Below, in pieces: positions 43,297 through 53,034 of a stretch of 64,000 bases of DNA (its first letter is position 1; each line of letters starts with the position of its first letter). The notes below the pieces were generated by a model, which ran no database searches, was not told where the DNA came from, and was given only the letters and a program-made list of their open reading frames with translations. The stretch lies in NCBI GenBank assembly GCA_035726825.1, contig JALNTX010000009.1, positions 1 to 64,000 on the forward strand, given 5' to 3'. The stretch comes from Pseudocitrobacter sp913778145. GTDB lineage: Bacteria; Pseudomonadota; Gammaproteobacteria; Enterobacterales; Enterobacteriaceae. A program made the translations under genes and the position numbers.

Positions 43297-44043
43297 TTAC
43301 TTCATTTCGGCGCGAACGCGTTCCAGATCTTCCGGCGTATCGACGCCCGTACCCGGTACTTCTTCGGCAACGGCAACGTGAATCTTTTCGCCGTACCACA
43401 GCACGCGCAGCTGTTCGAGCATTTCAATCTGCTCAAGCGGGCTCGGCGCCCAGCCAACGTAGCGGCGAATAAATCCGGCGCGATAGCCGTAGATACCGAT
43501 GTGACGCAGCAGGGAATCGCCTACCGTTTCACGGTTTTTGGCAAAACGATCGCGATCCCACGGAATAGTGGCGCGGGAGAAATAGAGCGCATAGCCCTCT
43601 TTATCCATCACCACTTTCACCGCATTAGGGTTAAACGCTTCTTCCGCATTGTCGATAGGCACCGCAAGCGTGGCCATTCCGGCTTTGCTGGCCGCGAGGT
43701 TTTCCGCCACCTGACGAATGATGACCGCCGGGATCATTGGCTCATCGCCCTGCACGTTCACCACGATGGTATCATCGCTGAAGCCGCATTTCTCAACGAC
43801 TTCCGCCAGACGCTCGGTACCGGATTGATGATCGGCGCGGGTCATGCAGACTTCGCCACCCGCCGCTTCCACGGCTTTCGCCACGTCAGCATGATCGGTC
43901 GCTACGATGATGCGATCCGCGCCCGATTCGCGTGCGCGTTCCAGCACATGAACAATCATCGGCTTGCCGTTGATATCCTGTAGCGGTTTACCCGGCAGGC
44001 GCGTGGAAGCGAATCGCGCCGGAATAATGACAACAAAACTCAT
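43297..44043 (-). CDS. kdsB: CMP-KDO synthetase (3-deoxy-manno-octulosonate cytidylyltransferase)
   Basis: A 248-residue cytidylyltransferase that activates KDO as CMP-KDO for lipopolysaccharide inner-core synthesis. The nucleotide-binding N-terminus VVIIPARFASTRLPGKPL and the VVNVQGDEPM motif are present. Length equals E. coli KdsB. Its ATG overlaps the ycaR stop by four bases. With msbA, lpxK, ycaQ and ycaR it forms a same-strand series devoted mainly to lipid A and LPS. Confidence 0.96.
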   Translation of the reverse strand: MSFVVIIPARFASTRLPGKPLQDINGKPMIVHVLERARESGADRIIVATDHADVAKAVEAAGGEVCMTRADHQSGTERLAEVVEKCGFSDDTIVVNVQGDEPMIPAVIIRQVAENLAASKAGMATLAVPIDNAEEAFNPNAVKVVMDKEGYALYFSRATIPWDRDRFAKNRETVGDSLLRHIGIYGYRAGFIRRYVGWAPSPLEQIEMLEQLRVLWYGEKIHVAVAEEVPGTGVDTPEDLERVRAEMK

Positions 44044-44222
44044 GGTCTGCTCTCTTCTGCCGCCATCGGGCGCGCTTCATGTTCTAACAGAACCGGGATC
44101 CCATCACGGAACGGGAACGCCAGGTTATCAATTTTGCAAATCAGTTCCTGCTTATCCTGGCTGTAGTAGAGTTTGCCGTTACAAACCGGGCAGGCGATAA
44201 TTTCTAATAAACGGTGATCCAT
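44040..44222 (-). CDS. ycaR: Small conserved protein YcaR
   Basis: A 60-residue cytoplasmic protein of the UPF0434/Trm112-like family. It begins MDHRLLEIIACPVCNGKLYY and has one CPVC pair, suggesting a small zinc-ribbon or reduced zinc-ribbon fold. Function is not established. The frame is open 13 codons upstream, but ATG 44222 gives the E. coli length of 60. The last codon overlaps the kdsB start by four bases, so kdsB translation is probably coupled to ycaR. Confidence 0.9.
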   Translation of the reverse strand: MDHRLLEIIACPVCNGKLYYSQDKQELICKIDNLAFPFRDGIPVLLEHEARPMAAEESRP

Positions 44223-44275
44223 GGTTCCTCCTGATGCACCGGGTAGGCCTCGATGCAGCATATCATAGTGCCATC

Positions 44276-45505
44276 TCAGGCAACGTCAATTTCCCAGCCA
44301 TCCCGCTGATGCAAAAAGAGCTTTTCCGGCAGCCGTTTCAGGCGGATCCGGTTAGCGCCTTGCCAACGGGCAAAATCATCCAGCGCCTGTTTCAGGCCTT
44401 TCTCCAGCGAAGCACTTACGCGTGTGCCCTCCTCCAGATAAAGCGCAAAAATTTCCAGCACGCCCTCTTTTCTGTGCATTTTACTGTCGATGCGCCCCAC
44501 CAGCTTGCCCTGATGCAACAGCGGCAACACGAAATAGCCGTACTGGCGTTTTGGCGCCGGGGTGTAGCATTCCAGCCGATAGGTAAAATCAAAAAATTGC
44601 TCTGCGCGTTTGCGATCCCAGACCACAGGGTCAAAGGGAGAAAGCACGGCGCTGTGCGTGGCGTTCAGTTTGCCCTCTGCTGCCAACGCCAGTTGGGGAA
44701 GCAGGTCGGTGTGTACCCACATCTCGCCCAGTTGCTCAACCTGTACGGGCATTACCTGCTGCGCATCGTGCCAGCGTTTAAGCAGCGCAGGCAAATTCGG
44801 CTGACGCAGGCGATAGTAATCCGCCAGCCACTGCGGGCGAAATATTCCCAGGCTGCGTGCGCTGTTTTCCAGCATTAGCGCTTCTGCATCTTCCTGCGAT
44901 AGCGCATGCAGTTCATCCTGCCAGCCCGGCATCACGCGATGCGTGAGGTCGTAGACGCGCTGAAAGTTGCGGCGCTCCACCACCATCACCTTGCCTGCGG
45001 TAAACAGCCCTTCCAGATGGCGTTTATGCGGCTTCCATTCCCACCAGCCACTGGCCCCTTTACGCGGATGGACAAAATCCGCAGAACGCACCGGGCCATT
45101 TTCGGCAATATGCGCGATGAGCGCGTCAATCTCCCTGGCATGCTCAGCCATCCATTCCGGATGATATTTCCAGCCCATATTATGCGGCGAGAGCATTTTG
45201 TGGCGAACCAGTGGGAAATCCGTGCGGGGCAGAAAACAGGCTTCGTGCGCCCAGTACTCCATCAGTTCGCCACGAAGCAGCGCTTCATCCAGCCAGTTTT
45301 GTGGATAAGCACCAAGGCGACTAAAGAGAACAAGATAGGGGCTGCGGGCGACAACGTTAATGGTGTCGATTTGCAGCAGCGACATGCGTTGAATAGTGGC
45401 AAGAATATCTGCAGGCTTTGCCTGACGCCGCGGGTGTTTGAGTAACCCCTGCGCAGCAAGATGGAGATGGCGCGCGGCGCTGAGGGTCAAGTGCAACTCT
45501 GACAT
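44276..45505 (-). CDS. ycaQ: Interstrand-crosslink DNA glycosylase YcaQ
   Basis: A 409-residue protein of the HTH_42 family (YcaQ/AlkX), made of tandem winged-helix domains. The E. coli enzyme unhooks nitrogen-mustard interstrand crosslinks by removing alkylated N7-guanine. The catalytic Gln-x-Gln of the family maps to LLQIDTINV near residues 44-52, where QID is read, in line with the Q-x-D form of E. coli YcaQ. The gene lies between lpxK and ycaR, with about 40 bp to lpxK, and is probably co-transcribed with the LPS genes although its role is DNA repair. Confidence 0.88.
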   Translation of the reverse strand: MSELHLTLSAARHLHLAAQGLLKHPRRQAKPADILATIQRMSLLQIDTINVVARSPYLVLFSRLGAYPQNWLDEALLRGELMEYWAHEACFLPRTDFPLVRHKMLSPHNMGWKYHPEWMAEHAREIDALIAHIAENGPVRSADFVHPRKGASGWWEWKPHKRHLEGLFTAGKVMVVERRNFQRVYDLTHRVMPGWQDELHALSQEDAEALMLENSARSLGIFRPQWLADYYRLRQPNLPALLKRWHDAQQVMPVQVEQLGEMWVHTDLLPQLALAAEGKLNATHSAVLSPFDPVVWDRKRAEQFFDFTYRLECYTPAPKRQYGYFVLPLLHQGKLVGRIDSKMHRKEGVLEIFALYLEEGTRVSASLEKGLKQALDDFARWQGANRIRLKRLPEKLFLHQRDGWEIDVA

Positions 45506-45546
45506 GTCACATCCCCATGTTCCGCTCCCGCGCCTTAACGTTTGGG

Positions 45547-46527
45547 CTATTGTTGCGCCAGAGCGAGCAGTTCCTGAAGTAATTGTTGCGCCCGCTCGCC
45601 GCTCAGTTCGGCATCAACCGGCAGATACCACCAGTTGGGCTTAGCAAACGCGCGGCATTTCACCGCATCTTTTTCGGTCATGATGAGCGTTTGCCCGGGC
45701 GTAGTTAGCGCCTCGACATCCGCAAGCGTCAGCGCCTGATGATCGGCCAGTGCAACGGTTTTGACCGGTTGCAGGCCGCTGCTTTCAAGCGTGGCAAAGA
45801 AGCGTGGAGGATGACCGATTCCGGCCATCGCCACTACATCGTACAATTCGGTGAGCGCCCGACGCTCGCCGGTCAACAGGTTTACTGCCTGACCGGGCTG
45901 TAAGCGCATCGGGATTTCCCCCGCCAGCGCCGTACCGCCGTTGGTAATGATCGCATCGACCGATTTAAGACGCGACGCGCGTTCGCGCATCGGTCCGGCA
46001 GGCAGCCACCAGCCGTTGCCAAAACGACGTACGCCATCGACAACGACAATTTCTTTATCCCGCGCCAGGCGATAGTGTTGCAGGCCATCGTCGGTGATGA
46101 TGAGTTGTAGAGGATGCGCAGCAAGCAGCGCTTTGACCGCATCAGCACGAACGGGCGACACCGCCACCGGCGCGCCCGTGCGCTGGAAAATAAGCACCGG
46201 TTCATCACCGGCCTGGGCGGTGGAGGTATCCGGGTTCAGTAGCAGCGGATACGTTTCCGCTTTACCGCCATAACCACGAGACACCACCCCGACGCGAATG
46301 CCCTGCTTTTGAAGCTGCTCGACCAGCCAAATCACCACCGGCGTTTTCCCGTTACCGCCCGCCGTCAGGTTACCCACGACGACAACCGGCACCGGTGCAC
46401 GCCAGGCCTTTTTAAGTCCCAGTTTATAGCTCAGGCGGATAAGCCCGCTCACCAGGCCGTAAAGCCAGGAGAGCGGTAGCAGCAACAACCAGAGCGGTGA
46501 TTCGCCCGACCAGATACGCGCTATCAT
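45547..46527 (-). CDS. lpxK: Tetraacyldisaccharide 4'-kinase LpxK
   Basis: A 326-residue inner-membrane-associated kinase that phosphorylates the 4' position of the lipid A disaccharide. An N-terminal amphipathic or membrane helix (LWLLLLPLSWLYGLVSGLIRL) precedes the P-loop GNLTAGGNGKTPV (about 52-64). A second motif, ITDDGLQHY, contains the catalytic DDG region. Its ATG overlaps the msbA stop by four bases, so lipid A phosphorylation and flipping are encoded as a coupled pair. Confidence 0.95.
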   Translation of the reverse strand: MIARIWSGESPLWLLLLPLSWLYGLVSGLIRLSYKLGLKKAWRAPVPVVVVGNLTAGGNGKTPVVIWLVEQLQKQGIRVGVVSRGYGGKAETYPLLLNPDTSTAQAGDEPVLIFQRTGAPVAVSPVRADAVKALLAAHPLQLIITDDGLQHYRLARDKEIVVVDGVRRFGNGWWLPAGPMRERASRLKSVDAIITNGGTALAGEIPMRLQPGQAVNLLTGERRALTELYDVVAMAGIGHPPRFFATLESSGLQPVKTVALADHQALTLADVEALTTPGQTLIMTEKDAVKCRAFAKPNWWYLPVDAELSGERAQQLLQELLALAQQ

Positions 46528-48272
46528 TCGCCAAATTGCATCTTATGAAGTTGCGCATAGACGCCGCGATGGGCCAGCAGATCCGCATGGCTACCGCGCT
46601 CAACGATACGACCATCTTCCACCACCACAATTTCGTCCGCCTGTTCGATAGTGGACAGACGGTGCGCAATCACCAGGGAGGTACGGTTTTTCTGTAATTC
46701 ATCCAACGCGGCCTGGATCGCACGTTCTGATTCCGTATCCAGCGCAGAGGTGGCTTCGTCAAGAATCAGGATTGGGCTGTCGCGCAGCAGCGCACGGGCA
46801 ATCGCAATACGCTGACGCTGACCGCCGGAGAGCAGAACGCCGTTTTCACCGATAACCGTATCCAGGCCCTGATCCATCTTATTGATAAAGTCCATGGCAT
46901 AGGCCATTTCCGCGGCTTTTTCGATCTGCTCACGGCTGAACTCTTCGGTGCGCGCATAAGCGATGTTATTGGCAACGGTATCGTTGAACAGGTGAACGTT
47001 TTGCGATACCAGCGCAACCTGGTTACGTAGCGACGCCAGGGTGTATTCCCGCAGGTCGTGGCCATCCAACAGAATTTCGCCCTGGTCGATATCGTAGAAG
47101 CGGGTAATCAGGCTCGCAATGGTTGATTTACCTGAACCTGAACGCCCCACCAGCGCCACGGTTTTGCCTTCCGGAATAGACAGGTTGATATCGCGCAGCG
47201 CAGGCGTTTCACGGCCAGGATAGGTAAAGGTAACGTTACGAAACTCCAGGTCGCCTTTCGCGCGTTCAACCACGCGAGTACCTTCGTCTTTTTCCTGCTC
47301 GCTGTCGAGGATAGCAAACAGCGTCTGGCAGGCCGCCATCCCACGCTGGAACTGGGCGTTGACGTTAGTCAGCGATTTCAGCGGACGCATCAGGGCAATC
47401 ATGGAGGAGAAGACCACGGTGATGGTACCGGCGGTCAGGGTTTCCATAACGCTTGGGAAGCTTGCGGCATACAGGACAAAGGCCAGCGCCAGCGAAGCAA
47501 TCAGCTGAATGATTGGATCAGAAATGGATGACGCAGATACCATTTTCATGCCCTGCAGACGCATCTTGTTGCTGACTTTATCGAAGCGTTTGGTCTCAAC
47601 CTCTTGCCCACCGAAAATCAGCACCTCTTTGTGCCCTTTCAGCATTTGCTCAGCACTGGTGGTCACCTGCCCCATCGTGTTTTGCATATTTTTACTGATG
47701 TTACGGAAGCGCTTAGAGACCACACGGATAGCAATCGACACAATCGGCGCCAGCACGATGAGGATCAGCGACAGCTGCCAGCTGTAATAGAACATCATCA
47801 CGAACAGGCCGATAATCGACGCCCCTTCACGCACCACGGTAATCAGCGCGCTGGAAGAAGACGATGCCACCTGCTCAGAGTCATAGGTAATACGCGAAAG
47901 CAGGGTACCGGTGGATTGCTTATCGAAGAAAGAGACGGGCATGCCCATCATGTGGCTGAATAAGCGGCGGCGCACAGTCATCACGACCTTGCCGGAAACC
48001 CAGGAGATGCAATAACTGGAGATATAACTGGTGATGCCCCTCAGGATCATCAGACCAATTACCACCAATGGCATCCATAACAGCACTGACCTGTCCGTTT
48101 TACCAAAACCATCATCCAGTAATGGTTTGAGGAGCGATAGCATAAAAGTATCGCTGGCTGCGTTGAAGATTAACGCAACCGCAGCCACAATCAGCCCTGC
48201 TTTAAATGGCGCAATAGTCGGCCAGAGTCGGCGGAAGGTCTGCCACGTGGAGAGATCTTTGTCGTTCTGCAT
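46524..48272 (-). CDS. msbA: Lipid A flippase MsbA
   Basis: A 582-residue ABC exporter half-transporter working as a homodimer. It flips lipid A-core across the inner membrane. Six transmembrane helices occupy about residues 20-310. The C-terminal ATPase has Walker A VGRSGSGKST, signature LLSGGQRQR, Walker B ILILDEATSALD and switch histidine VIAHRLST. Sequence agreement with E. coli MsbA is very high. It heads the msbA-lpxK pair and follows comEC by about 36 bp on the same strand. Confidence 0.97.
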   Translation of the reverse strand: MQNDKDLSTWQTFRRLWPTIAPFKAGLIVAAVALIFNAASDTFMLSLLKPLLDDGFGKTDRSVLLWMPLVVIGLMILRGITSYISSYCISWVSGKVVMTVRRRLFSHMMGMPVSFFDKQSTGTLLSRITYDSEQVASSSSSALITVVREGASIIGLFVMMFYYSWQLSLILIVLAPIVSIAIRVVSKRFRNISKNMQNTMGQVTTSAEQMLKGHKEVLIFGGQEVETKRFDKVSNKMRLQGMKMVSASSISDPIIQLIASLALAFVLYAASFPSVMETLTAGTITVVFSSMIALMRPLKSLTNVNAQFQRGMAACQTLFAILDSEQEKDEGTRVVERAKGDLEFRNVTFTYPGRETPALRDINLSIPEGKTVALVGRSGSGKSTIASLITRFYDIDQGEILLDGHDLREYTLASLRNQVALVSQNVHLFNDTVANNIAYARTEEFSREQIEKAAEMAYAMDFINKMDQGLDTVIGENGVLLSGGQRQRIAIARALLRDSPILILDEATSALDTESERAIQAALDELQKNRTSLVIAHRLSTIEQADEIVVVEDGRIVERGSHADLLAHRGVYAQLHKMQFGE

Positions 48273-48308
48273 TCAAAAAACCAGCTTATGTTGAAATAGC
48301 CGCATATT

Positions 48309-50576
48309 CTACCCGTTATCCTGCCCCTCGCCAAACCACTGATGATACCAACGAGGTAAAAGTTGATCCCGTAAGCCTTCTATTTGCCATTGATGCGTTG
48401 AAAAGGTAACCGTAATTTGCCCCTGATGCGGGGTGTCATACCATGCATAATTATGCTGCTGATAGCGCGCCTTCACTTTCGACGAAGGCAGACGCCACGC
48501 GTTATAGCGTGATGCCGATGCCAACGCGGCCTGCCCACTTACCTGCTGCAATAACGCGACGCCTGATGAGGTATTACTGCCATGATGCGGCACCTGAATA
48601 ATTGTAGACTTAAGATGCTGCCAGTAATGGCTTTGCATGGCCATTTCTGCCGATAACTCGATATCGCCAGTCAATAAAACGCTGTTTTTTCCATCATCGA
48701 CGCGAATAACACAGGAACCGTTATTACCGGTTTGTCGGTTTCCGGGTAATGGCCAGATCACCCGGAATGATAATCCCTGCCATTGCCAGGCATCACCACG
48801 AAAACAGCCCTGATGTCCCTGCCAGCCTAAAGGACTTCGCACCCAGCTTTCCGGCCAGGCGTTATGCAAACTGTCGAAGCCGCCGCGATGATCCAGGTGT
48901 TCATGGCTCAGGATAATTCCCTCCGGAGTCAGATTGCGCCATCGCAGCCAGGGGATAATCAGTTGGGTTCCGCTATCGCCGCCAGGCCACGCCAGCCCGG
49001 TATCATAAACAATCGCCTTATCGTGTCGCGAGATGACAATGGATAGACCCTGCCCCACATCCAGCATGGTAACCTTCCAGCGATCGTCAGGCATCGAGCG
49101 CCATAAGGGAAAGGTTAACAGCGCGACACCAGACAGATAGAGCGCAGGAAAAGTACGCCAGCCGTGAAAACGCCAGACGATAATCAGCATCCACGGAATA
49201 AGCGTTGCCCACGCCCAGCGCGCATCTACGCTTAGCCAGCCGTCAGGCAGCCTACGCAAATACGCAAACACCCAGCCCATAACTGTATCAGCGCAATACC
49301 AGACCAGCGATTCAAGCGCCATTGGCCCGCTCAGATGAAATAACATTCCCAGAAGCACCAACGGCACAACCACAAACGTTACCACCGGTACTGCCAACAA
49401 ATTCGCCACCAGCGAGGTGGTACTGACGCCGTGAAACAGCAGTACCTGTAACGGCGTGAGTAAAAGCATCAACCCCAGTTGCAGGTAAAGCATTTCTTTC
49501 AGAAAACGCAGTGGCGCACGCCCCTTCCAGCGGGGCGGCGGTACCCACTGATACCAGAAAATGAGCGTGGCTACCGCGAAGGCAGAAAGCCAAAGACTAT
49601 CAGACAGCACCGCCATCGGATCGATAAAAACAATCGCGGCAATGCAGCACAGCCAGACGTCCCAGCCGCGCCATCGCCGCCCGGAAAGCCGCAGCAGCGT
49701 CCAGATCCCCCCTGCCACCACTGTGCGTACCGCGGGGGGCTGTAACCCGGTGAGCCAGGCGTAAAGGAAACTGCAGACGAATGCCCCAACCAGCGGGAGC
49801 CGCCAGTTAATATAACGACACGGCAGGAAAAACTGTACAGCGCGAATGAGTAGCCAACCCAGCGATGCGCCCAGCGCGATATGTAACCCTGAAATCGCCA
49901 TCAGGTGCGACGTTCCGGTTTGCTGCATCAGCCGCTTTATTTCCGGGTCAACGCTGAGACGTTCGCCGAGGCCTAACGCCAGCAGCACATCACGCCAGTG
50001 ATAGCCTGCCAGTGAAGCCTGTAACGATGCCAGAAACTGCGCCCGCAGGCTGCACGCGATATCCAGCGGCGTCGCATCAATTAATCGCCCGGTGAGCGGC
50101 TGATGCTGTGCCAGCGCATAGCGTTGAGAATCAAATCCGCCGTCGTTAAGTTGACCATGCACCGCGCGAGCGCGAATCGTTATCGCCCAACGCTGACCAG
50201 CGCAGGGCGGCTGTGGCAGGTAATTGCCGTATAGCGTGACAACCGGCGCAGGGAACAGGCGCTGCCCGTTGAGGCGAATAATCTTTCCCTGATGTGTTGT
50301 CTGCCCATCCGTCTGGCTGAGCACAATCTCAACGTCCTGATTTTTTCCCGGAATACGCATTGCGGGGAGTTGCACCTGCCAGGCGGCCAGCACGCCCCAG
50401 CAAAACAGTAAGCCGGTGATACACAGCGTGCGCACACTCCGCTTCGGAAAAATAAAGGCTACAAGACTAAACATAACAATGAATGCTTCAACGACCGGAA
50501 GCGGTGGCAGCACAGGCAACCAAAGCAGAGGGGTTACGCCTAACATTACGCAGCAGGCAAACTGGGGTACACGCAT
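48309..50576 (-). CDS. ycaI: ComEC/Rec2 family DNA channel protein (YcaI)
   Basis: A 755-residue polytopic membrane protein of the ComEC/Rec2 family, intact. Its competence domain (about 170-450: GGFDSQRY, GTSHLMAISGLHIALGA, AWLTGLQPPAVRT) is mostly membrane helices. A C-terminal metallo-beta-lactamase-like domain (about 500-740) has MLDVGQGLSIV, LSHEHLDHRGG and VPHHGSNTSS. ComEC homologues carry single-stranded DNA across the inner membrane during transformation; in E. coli the orthologue is linked to use of DNA as a nutrient. ATG 50576 with AAGGAGG five bases upstream is preferred over the in-frame GTG two codons earlier. Confidence 0.92.
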   Translation of the reverse strand: MRVPQFACCVMLGVTPLLWLPVLPPLPVVEAFIVMFSLVAFIFPKRSVRTLCITGLLFCWGVLAAWQVQLPAMRIPGKNQDVEIVLSQTDGQTTHQGKIIRLNGQRLFPAPVVTLYGNYLPQPPCAGQRWAITIRARAVHGQLNDGGFDSQRYALAQHQPLTGRLIDATPLDIACSLRAQFLASLQASLAGYHWRDVLLALGLGERLSVDPEIKRLMQQTGTSHLMAISGLHIALGASLGWLLIRAVQFFLPCRYINWRLPLVGAFVCSFLYAWLTGLQPPAVRTVVAGGIWTLLRLSGRRWRGWDVWLCCIAAIVFIDPMAVLSDSLWLSAFAVATLIFWYQWVPPPRWKGRAPLRFLKEMLYLQLGLMLLLTPLQVLLFHGVSTTSLVANLLAVPVVTFVVVPLVLLGMLFHLSGPMALESLVWYCADTVMGWVFAYLRRLPDGWLSVDARWAWATLIPWMLIIVWRFHGWRTFPALYLSGVALLTFPLWRSMPDDRWKVTMLDVGQGLSIVISRHDKAIVYDTGLAWPGGDSGTQLIIPWLRWRNLTPEGIILSHEHLDHRGGFDSLHNAWPESWVRSPLGWQGHQGCFRGDAWQWQGLSFRVIWPLPGNRQTGNNGSCVIRVDDGKNSVLLTGDIELSAEMAMQSHYWQHLKSTIIQVPHHGSNTSSGVALLQQVSGQAALASASRYNAWRLPSSKVKARYQQHNYAWYDTPHQGQITVTFSTHQWQIEGLRDQLLPRWYHQWFGEGQDNG

Positions 50577-50746
50577 CGACACCTCCTTGATGTGCCGAGT
50601 GTCGCGCGTAAGTATTTAGCTGTCGCGGGGCAAAACAAAATGCATCGAGACGTCTTCCAGACAATATTTTGTTTGCAGCAAACGGGAAAATGTTTTGCGA
50701 GAAGGATTCAGAAAACGTAGAGAGGGGAAGTGACAGGCAAGAAATG

Positions 50747-50772
50747 AAAAAAGCACCCGCAGGTGCTTTTTT
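50747..50772. terminator. Terminator after ihfB
   Basis: A stem AGCACC / GGTGCT, with A and T runs extending it (AAAAAAGCACC / GGTGCTTTTTT), 36 bp past the ihfB stop. T runs on both strands make it usable in both directions. Confidence 0.85.
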
Positions 50773-50808
50773 CGCAATCAAGTTAAGCCTTTAACACACG
50801 GCAAAAAC

Positions 50809-51093
50809 TCAATCGTAAATATTGGCGCGATCGCGCAGTTCTTTACCCGGCTTAAAGTGCGGCACATATTTGCCTTCAAGTTCCACTTTATCGCCAGTCT
50901 TCGGGTTACGCCCGGTACGTGGTGCTCGATAGTGCAGGGAGAAGCTGCCGAAACCGCGGATTTCAATGCGCTCACCCTGTGCGAGGGTTGAGGCCATATG
51001 CTCCAGCATCTCTTTTACCGCATCTTCCACTGCTTTTGCAGGGATGTGAGATTGCTGGCTGGCAAGTCTTTCAATCAATTCTGACTTGGTCAT
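50809..51093 (-). CDS. ihfB: Integration host factor subunit beta
   Basis: A 94-residue DNA-bending protein of the HU/IHF family that pairs with IhfA to bend specific sites by about 160 degrees. The family segment GFGSFSLHYRAPRTGRNPKTG contains the beta-arm and the intercalating proline. Length equals E. coli IhfB (HimD). It lies about 150 bp downstream of rpsA on the same strand, with a hairpin in between, and is partly co-transcribed with rpsA in E. coli. A GAGGA ribosome-type site precedes the ATG. Confidence 0.97.
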   Translation of the reverse strand: MTKSELIERLASQQSHIPAKAVEDAVKEMLEHMASTLAQGERIEIRGFGSFSLHYRAPRTGRNPKTGDKVELEGKYVPHFKPGKELRDRANIYD

Positions 51094-51139
51094 AATTCCT
51101 CCGGTTTCCTTTCAAGGAAAATTAGCTAACAGCTTAAAC

Positions 51140-51161
51140 AAGGGCGGCCGTAGCCGCCCTT
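51140..51161 (-). terminator. Hairpin between rpsA and ihfB
   Basis: A perfect 9-bp GC-rich stem AAGGGCGGC / GCCGCCCTT with a 4-nt loop, about 85 bp past rpsA. The minus-strand tail GTTTAAG is only weakly T-rich, so partial termination between rpsA and ihfB is likely. Confidence 0.6.
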
Positions 51162-51246
51162 TGTGCTTGATTACAGAACGAAAACCGTAATCTGTCAAGT
51201 AATCTCATGATTCTTCGGCTGATAATCAGACCGAAGAGTAAGAGAA

Positions 51247-52920
51247 TTACTCGCCTTTAGCTGCTTTGAATGCTTCAGCCATTGCGTTGGAGAAGTTGCC
51301 GTCTTCCTGTTTGTTGTTAACAGTAGCGATTGCATCTTTCTCGTCAGCTTCGTCTTTAGCACGTACAGACAGGCTGATTGCACGGTTTTTGCGGTCAACA
51401 CCGGTGAATTTAGCTTCAACGTCGTCGCCAACGCTCAGAACCAGAGTTGCATCTTCAACGCGGTCACGGGATGCTTCAGAAGCACGCAGATAACCTTCAA
51501 CGCCGTCAGCCAGTTCTACGGTTGCGCCTTTCGCGTCAACTGCAGTCACTTTACCGTTTACGATAGCGCCTTTCTTGTTCAGAGCAACCCAGTTGTTGAA
51601 CGGATCTTCTGCGAGCTGTTTAACGCCCAGGGAGATACGTTCACGTTCTGCGTCAACCTGCAGTACAACTGCAGCGATTTCGTCGCCTTTTTTGTATTCA
51701 CGTACTGCTTCTTCGCCTGCAACGTTCCAGGAGATGTCAGACAGGTGAACCAGGCCGTCGATGCCGCCGTCCAGGCCGATGAAGATACCGAAGTCAGTGA
51801 TAGACTTGATTTTACCTTCAACACGGTCGCCCTTGTTGTGGGTTTCCGCGAACTGCTGCCATGGGTTGTTTTTGCACTGTTTCAGGCCCAGGGAGATACG
51901 ACGACGTTCTTCGTCGATATCCAGAACCATAACTTCCACTACGTCGCCAACGTTAACAACTTTGGACGGGTGGATGTTTTTGTTGGTCCAATCCATTTCG
52001 GAAACGTGAACCAGGCCTTCAACGCCTTCTTCGATTTCAACGAAGCAGCCGTAGTCGGTCAGGTTGGTTACGCGACCGGTCAGTTTGGTACCTTCCGGAT
52101 AACGTTTAGCGATAGCTACCCACGGATCTTCGCCCAGCTGTTTCAGGCCCAGAGATACACGAGTACGTTCGCGGTCGAATTTCAGCACTTTAACAGTGAT
52201 TTCGTCGCCAACGTTTACGATTTCGCTCGGATGCTTAACGCGTTTCCATGCCATGTCGGTGATGTGCAGCAGGCCGTCAACGCCACCCAGATCAACGAAT
52301 GCACCGTAGTCAGTGAGGTTCTTAACGATACCTTTAACTTCCATGCCTTCCTGCAGGTTTTCCAGCAGCTGATCGCGTTCTGCGCTGTTTTCGGATTCGA
52401 TAACGGCACGACGGGAAACAACGACGTTGTTACGTTTCTGATCAAGCTTGATTACTTTGAACTCAAGCTCTTTGCCTTCCAGGTGCAGAGTATCGCGAAC
52501 CGGACGAACGTCTACCAGGGAACCCGGCAGGAACGCACGAATACCGTTCAGCTCAACAGTGAAGCCACCTTTAACTTTGCCGTTGATAACACCGGTAACA
52601 GTTTCAGCTTCTTCGTATGCTTTTTCCAGCGTGATCCAGGCTTCGTGACGCTTAGCTTTCTCACGGGACAGCAGGGTTTCACCGAAGCCGTCTTCTACTG
52701 CATCCAGAGCAACGTCAACTTCGTCACCAACCTGGATTTCCAGTTCGCCAGCTGCGTTTTTGAACTGTTCTGCCGGAATAGCAGACTCAGATTTCAGGCC
52801 CGCATCAACCAGAACGACGTCTTTATCGATAGAGACAACAACGCCACGAACGATGGAACCCGGGCGGGTTTCGATTTCTTTTAAGGATTCTTCAAAGAGT
52901 TGAGCAAAAGATTCAGTCAT
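51247..52920 (-). CDS. rpsA: 30S ribosomal protein S1
   Basis: A 557-residue ribosomal protein built of six S1 (OB-fold) repeats at about 21-87, 105-171, 192-260, 277-347, 364-434 and 451-520; the RNA-binding repeats show YGAFVDLGGVDGLLHITDM-type motifs. It recruits and unwinds mRNA on the 30S subunit and represses its own translation. The first two repeats, which dock on S2 and the ribosome, are the most divergent. Strong codon bias fits very high expression. It lies between cmk and ihfB as in E. coli. Confidence 0.98.
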   Translation of the reverse strand: MTESFAQLFEESLKEIETRPGSIVRGVVVSIDKDVVLVDAGLKSESAIPAEQFKNAAGELEIQVGDEVDVALDAVEDGFGETLLSREKAKRHEAWITLEKAYEEAETVTGVINGKVKGGFTVELNGIRAFLPGSLVDVRPVRDTLHLEGKELEFKVIKLDQKRNNVVVSRRAVIESENSAERDQLLENLQEGMEVKGIVKNLTDYGAFVDLGGVDGLLHITDMAWKRVKHPSEIVNVGDEITVKVLKFDRERTRVSLGLKQLGEDPWVAIAKRYPEGTKLTGRVTNLTDYGCFVEIEEGVEGLVHVSEMDWTNKNIHPSKVVNVGDVVEVMVLDIDEERRRISLGLKQCKNNPWQQFAETHNKGDRVEGKIKSITDFGIFIGLDGGIDGLVHLSDISWNVAGEEAVREYKKGDEIAAVVLQVDAERERISLGVKQLAEDPFNNWVALNKKGAIVNGKVTAVDAKGATVELADGVEGYLRASEASRDRVEDATLVLSVGDDVEAKFTGVDRKNRAISLSVRAKDEADEKDAIATVNNKQEDGNFSNAMAEAFKAAKGE

Positions 52921-53034
52921 GTTTAATCTTCAGGTTTCATATTTAACGTCCACCTGACTCCGTGTCGGATGGGGTTGTTTAACATACCCGCTGTCATTCC
53001 ATTGCAACGGGGGTACTGCAAATTCGGTCGCGTA

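Noticed and set aside
50631..50675. Imperfect inverted repeat (CAAAACAAAAT / ATTTTGTTTG) upstream of the ComEC gene
   Set aside because: The arms differ by a bulge, are pure A/T-C runs and are 24 bp apart. Not distinct enough from background.
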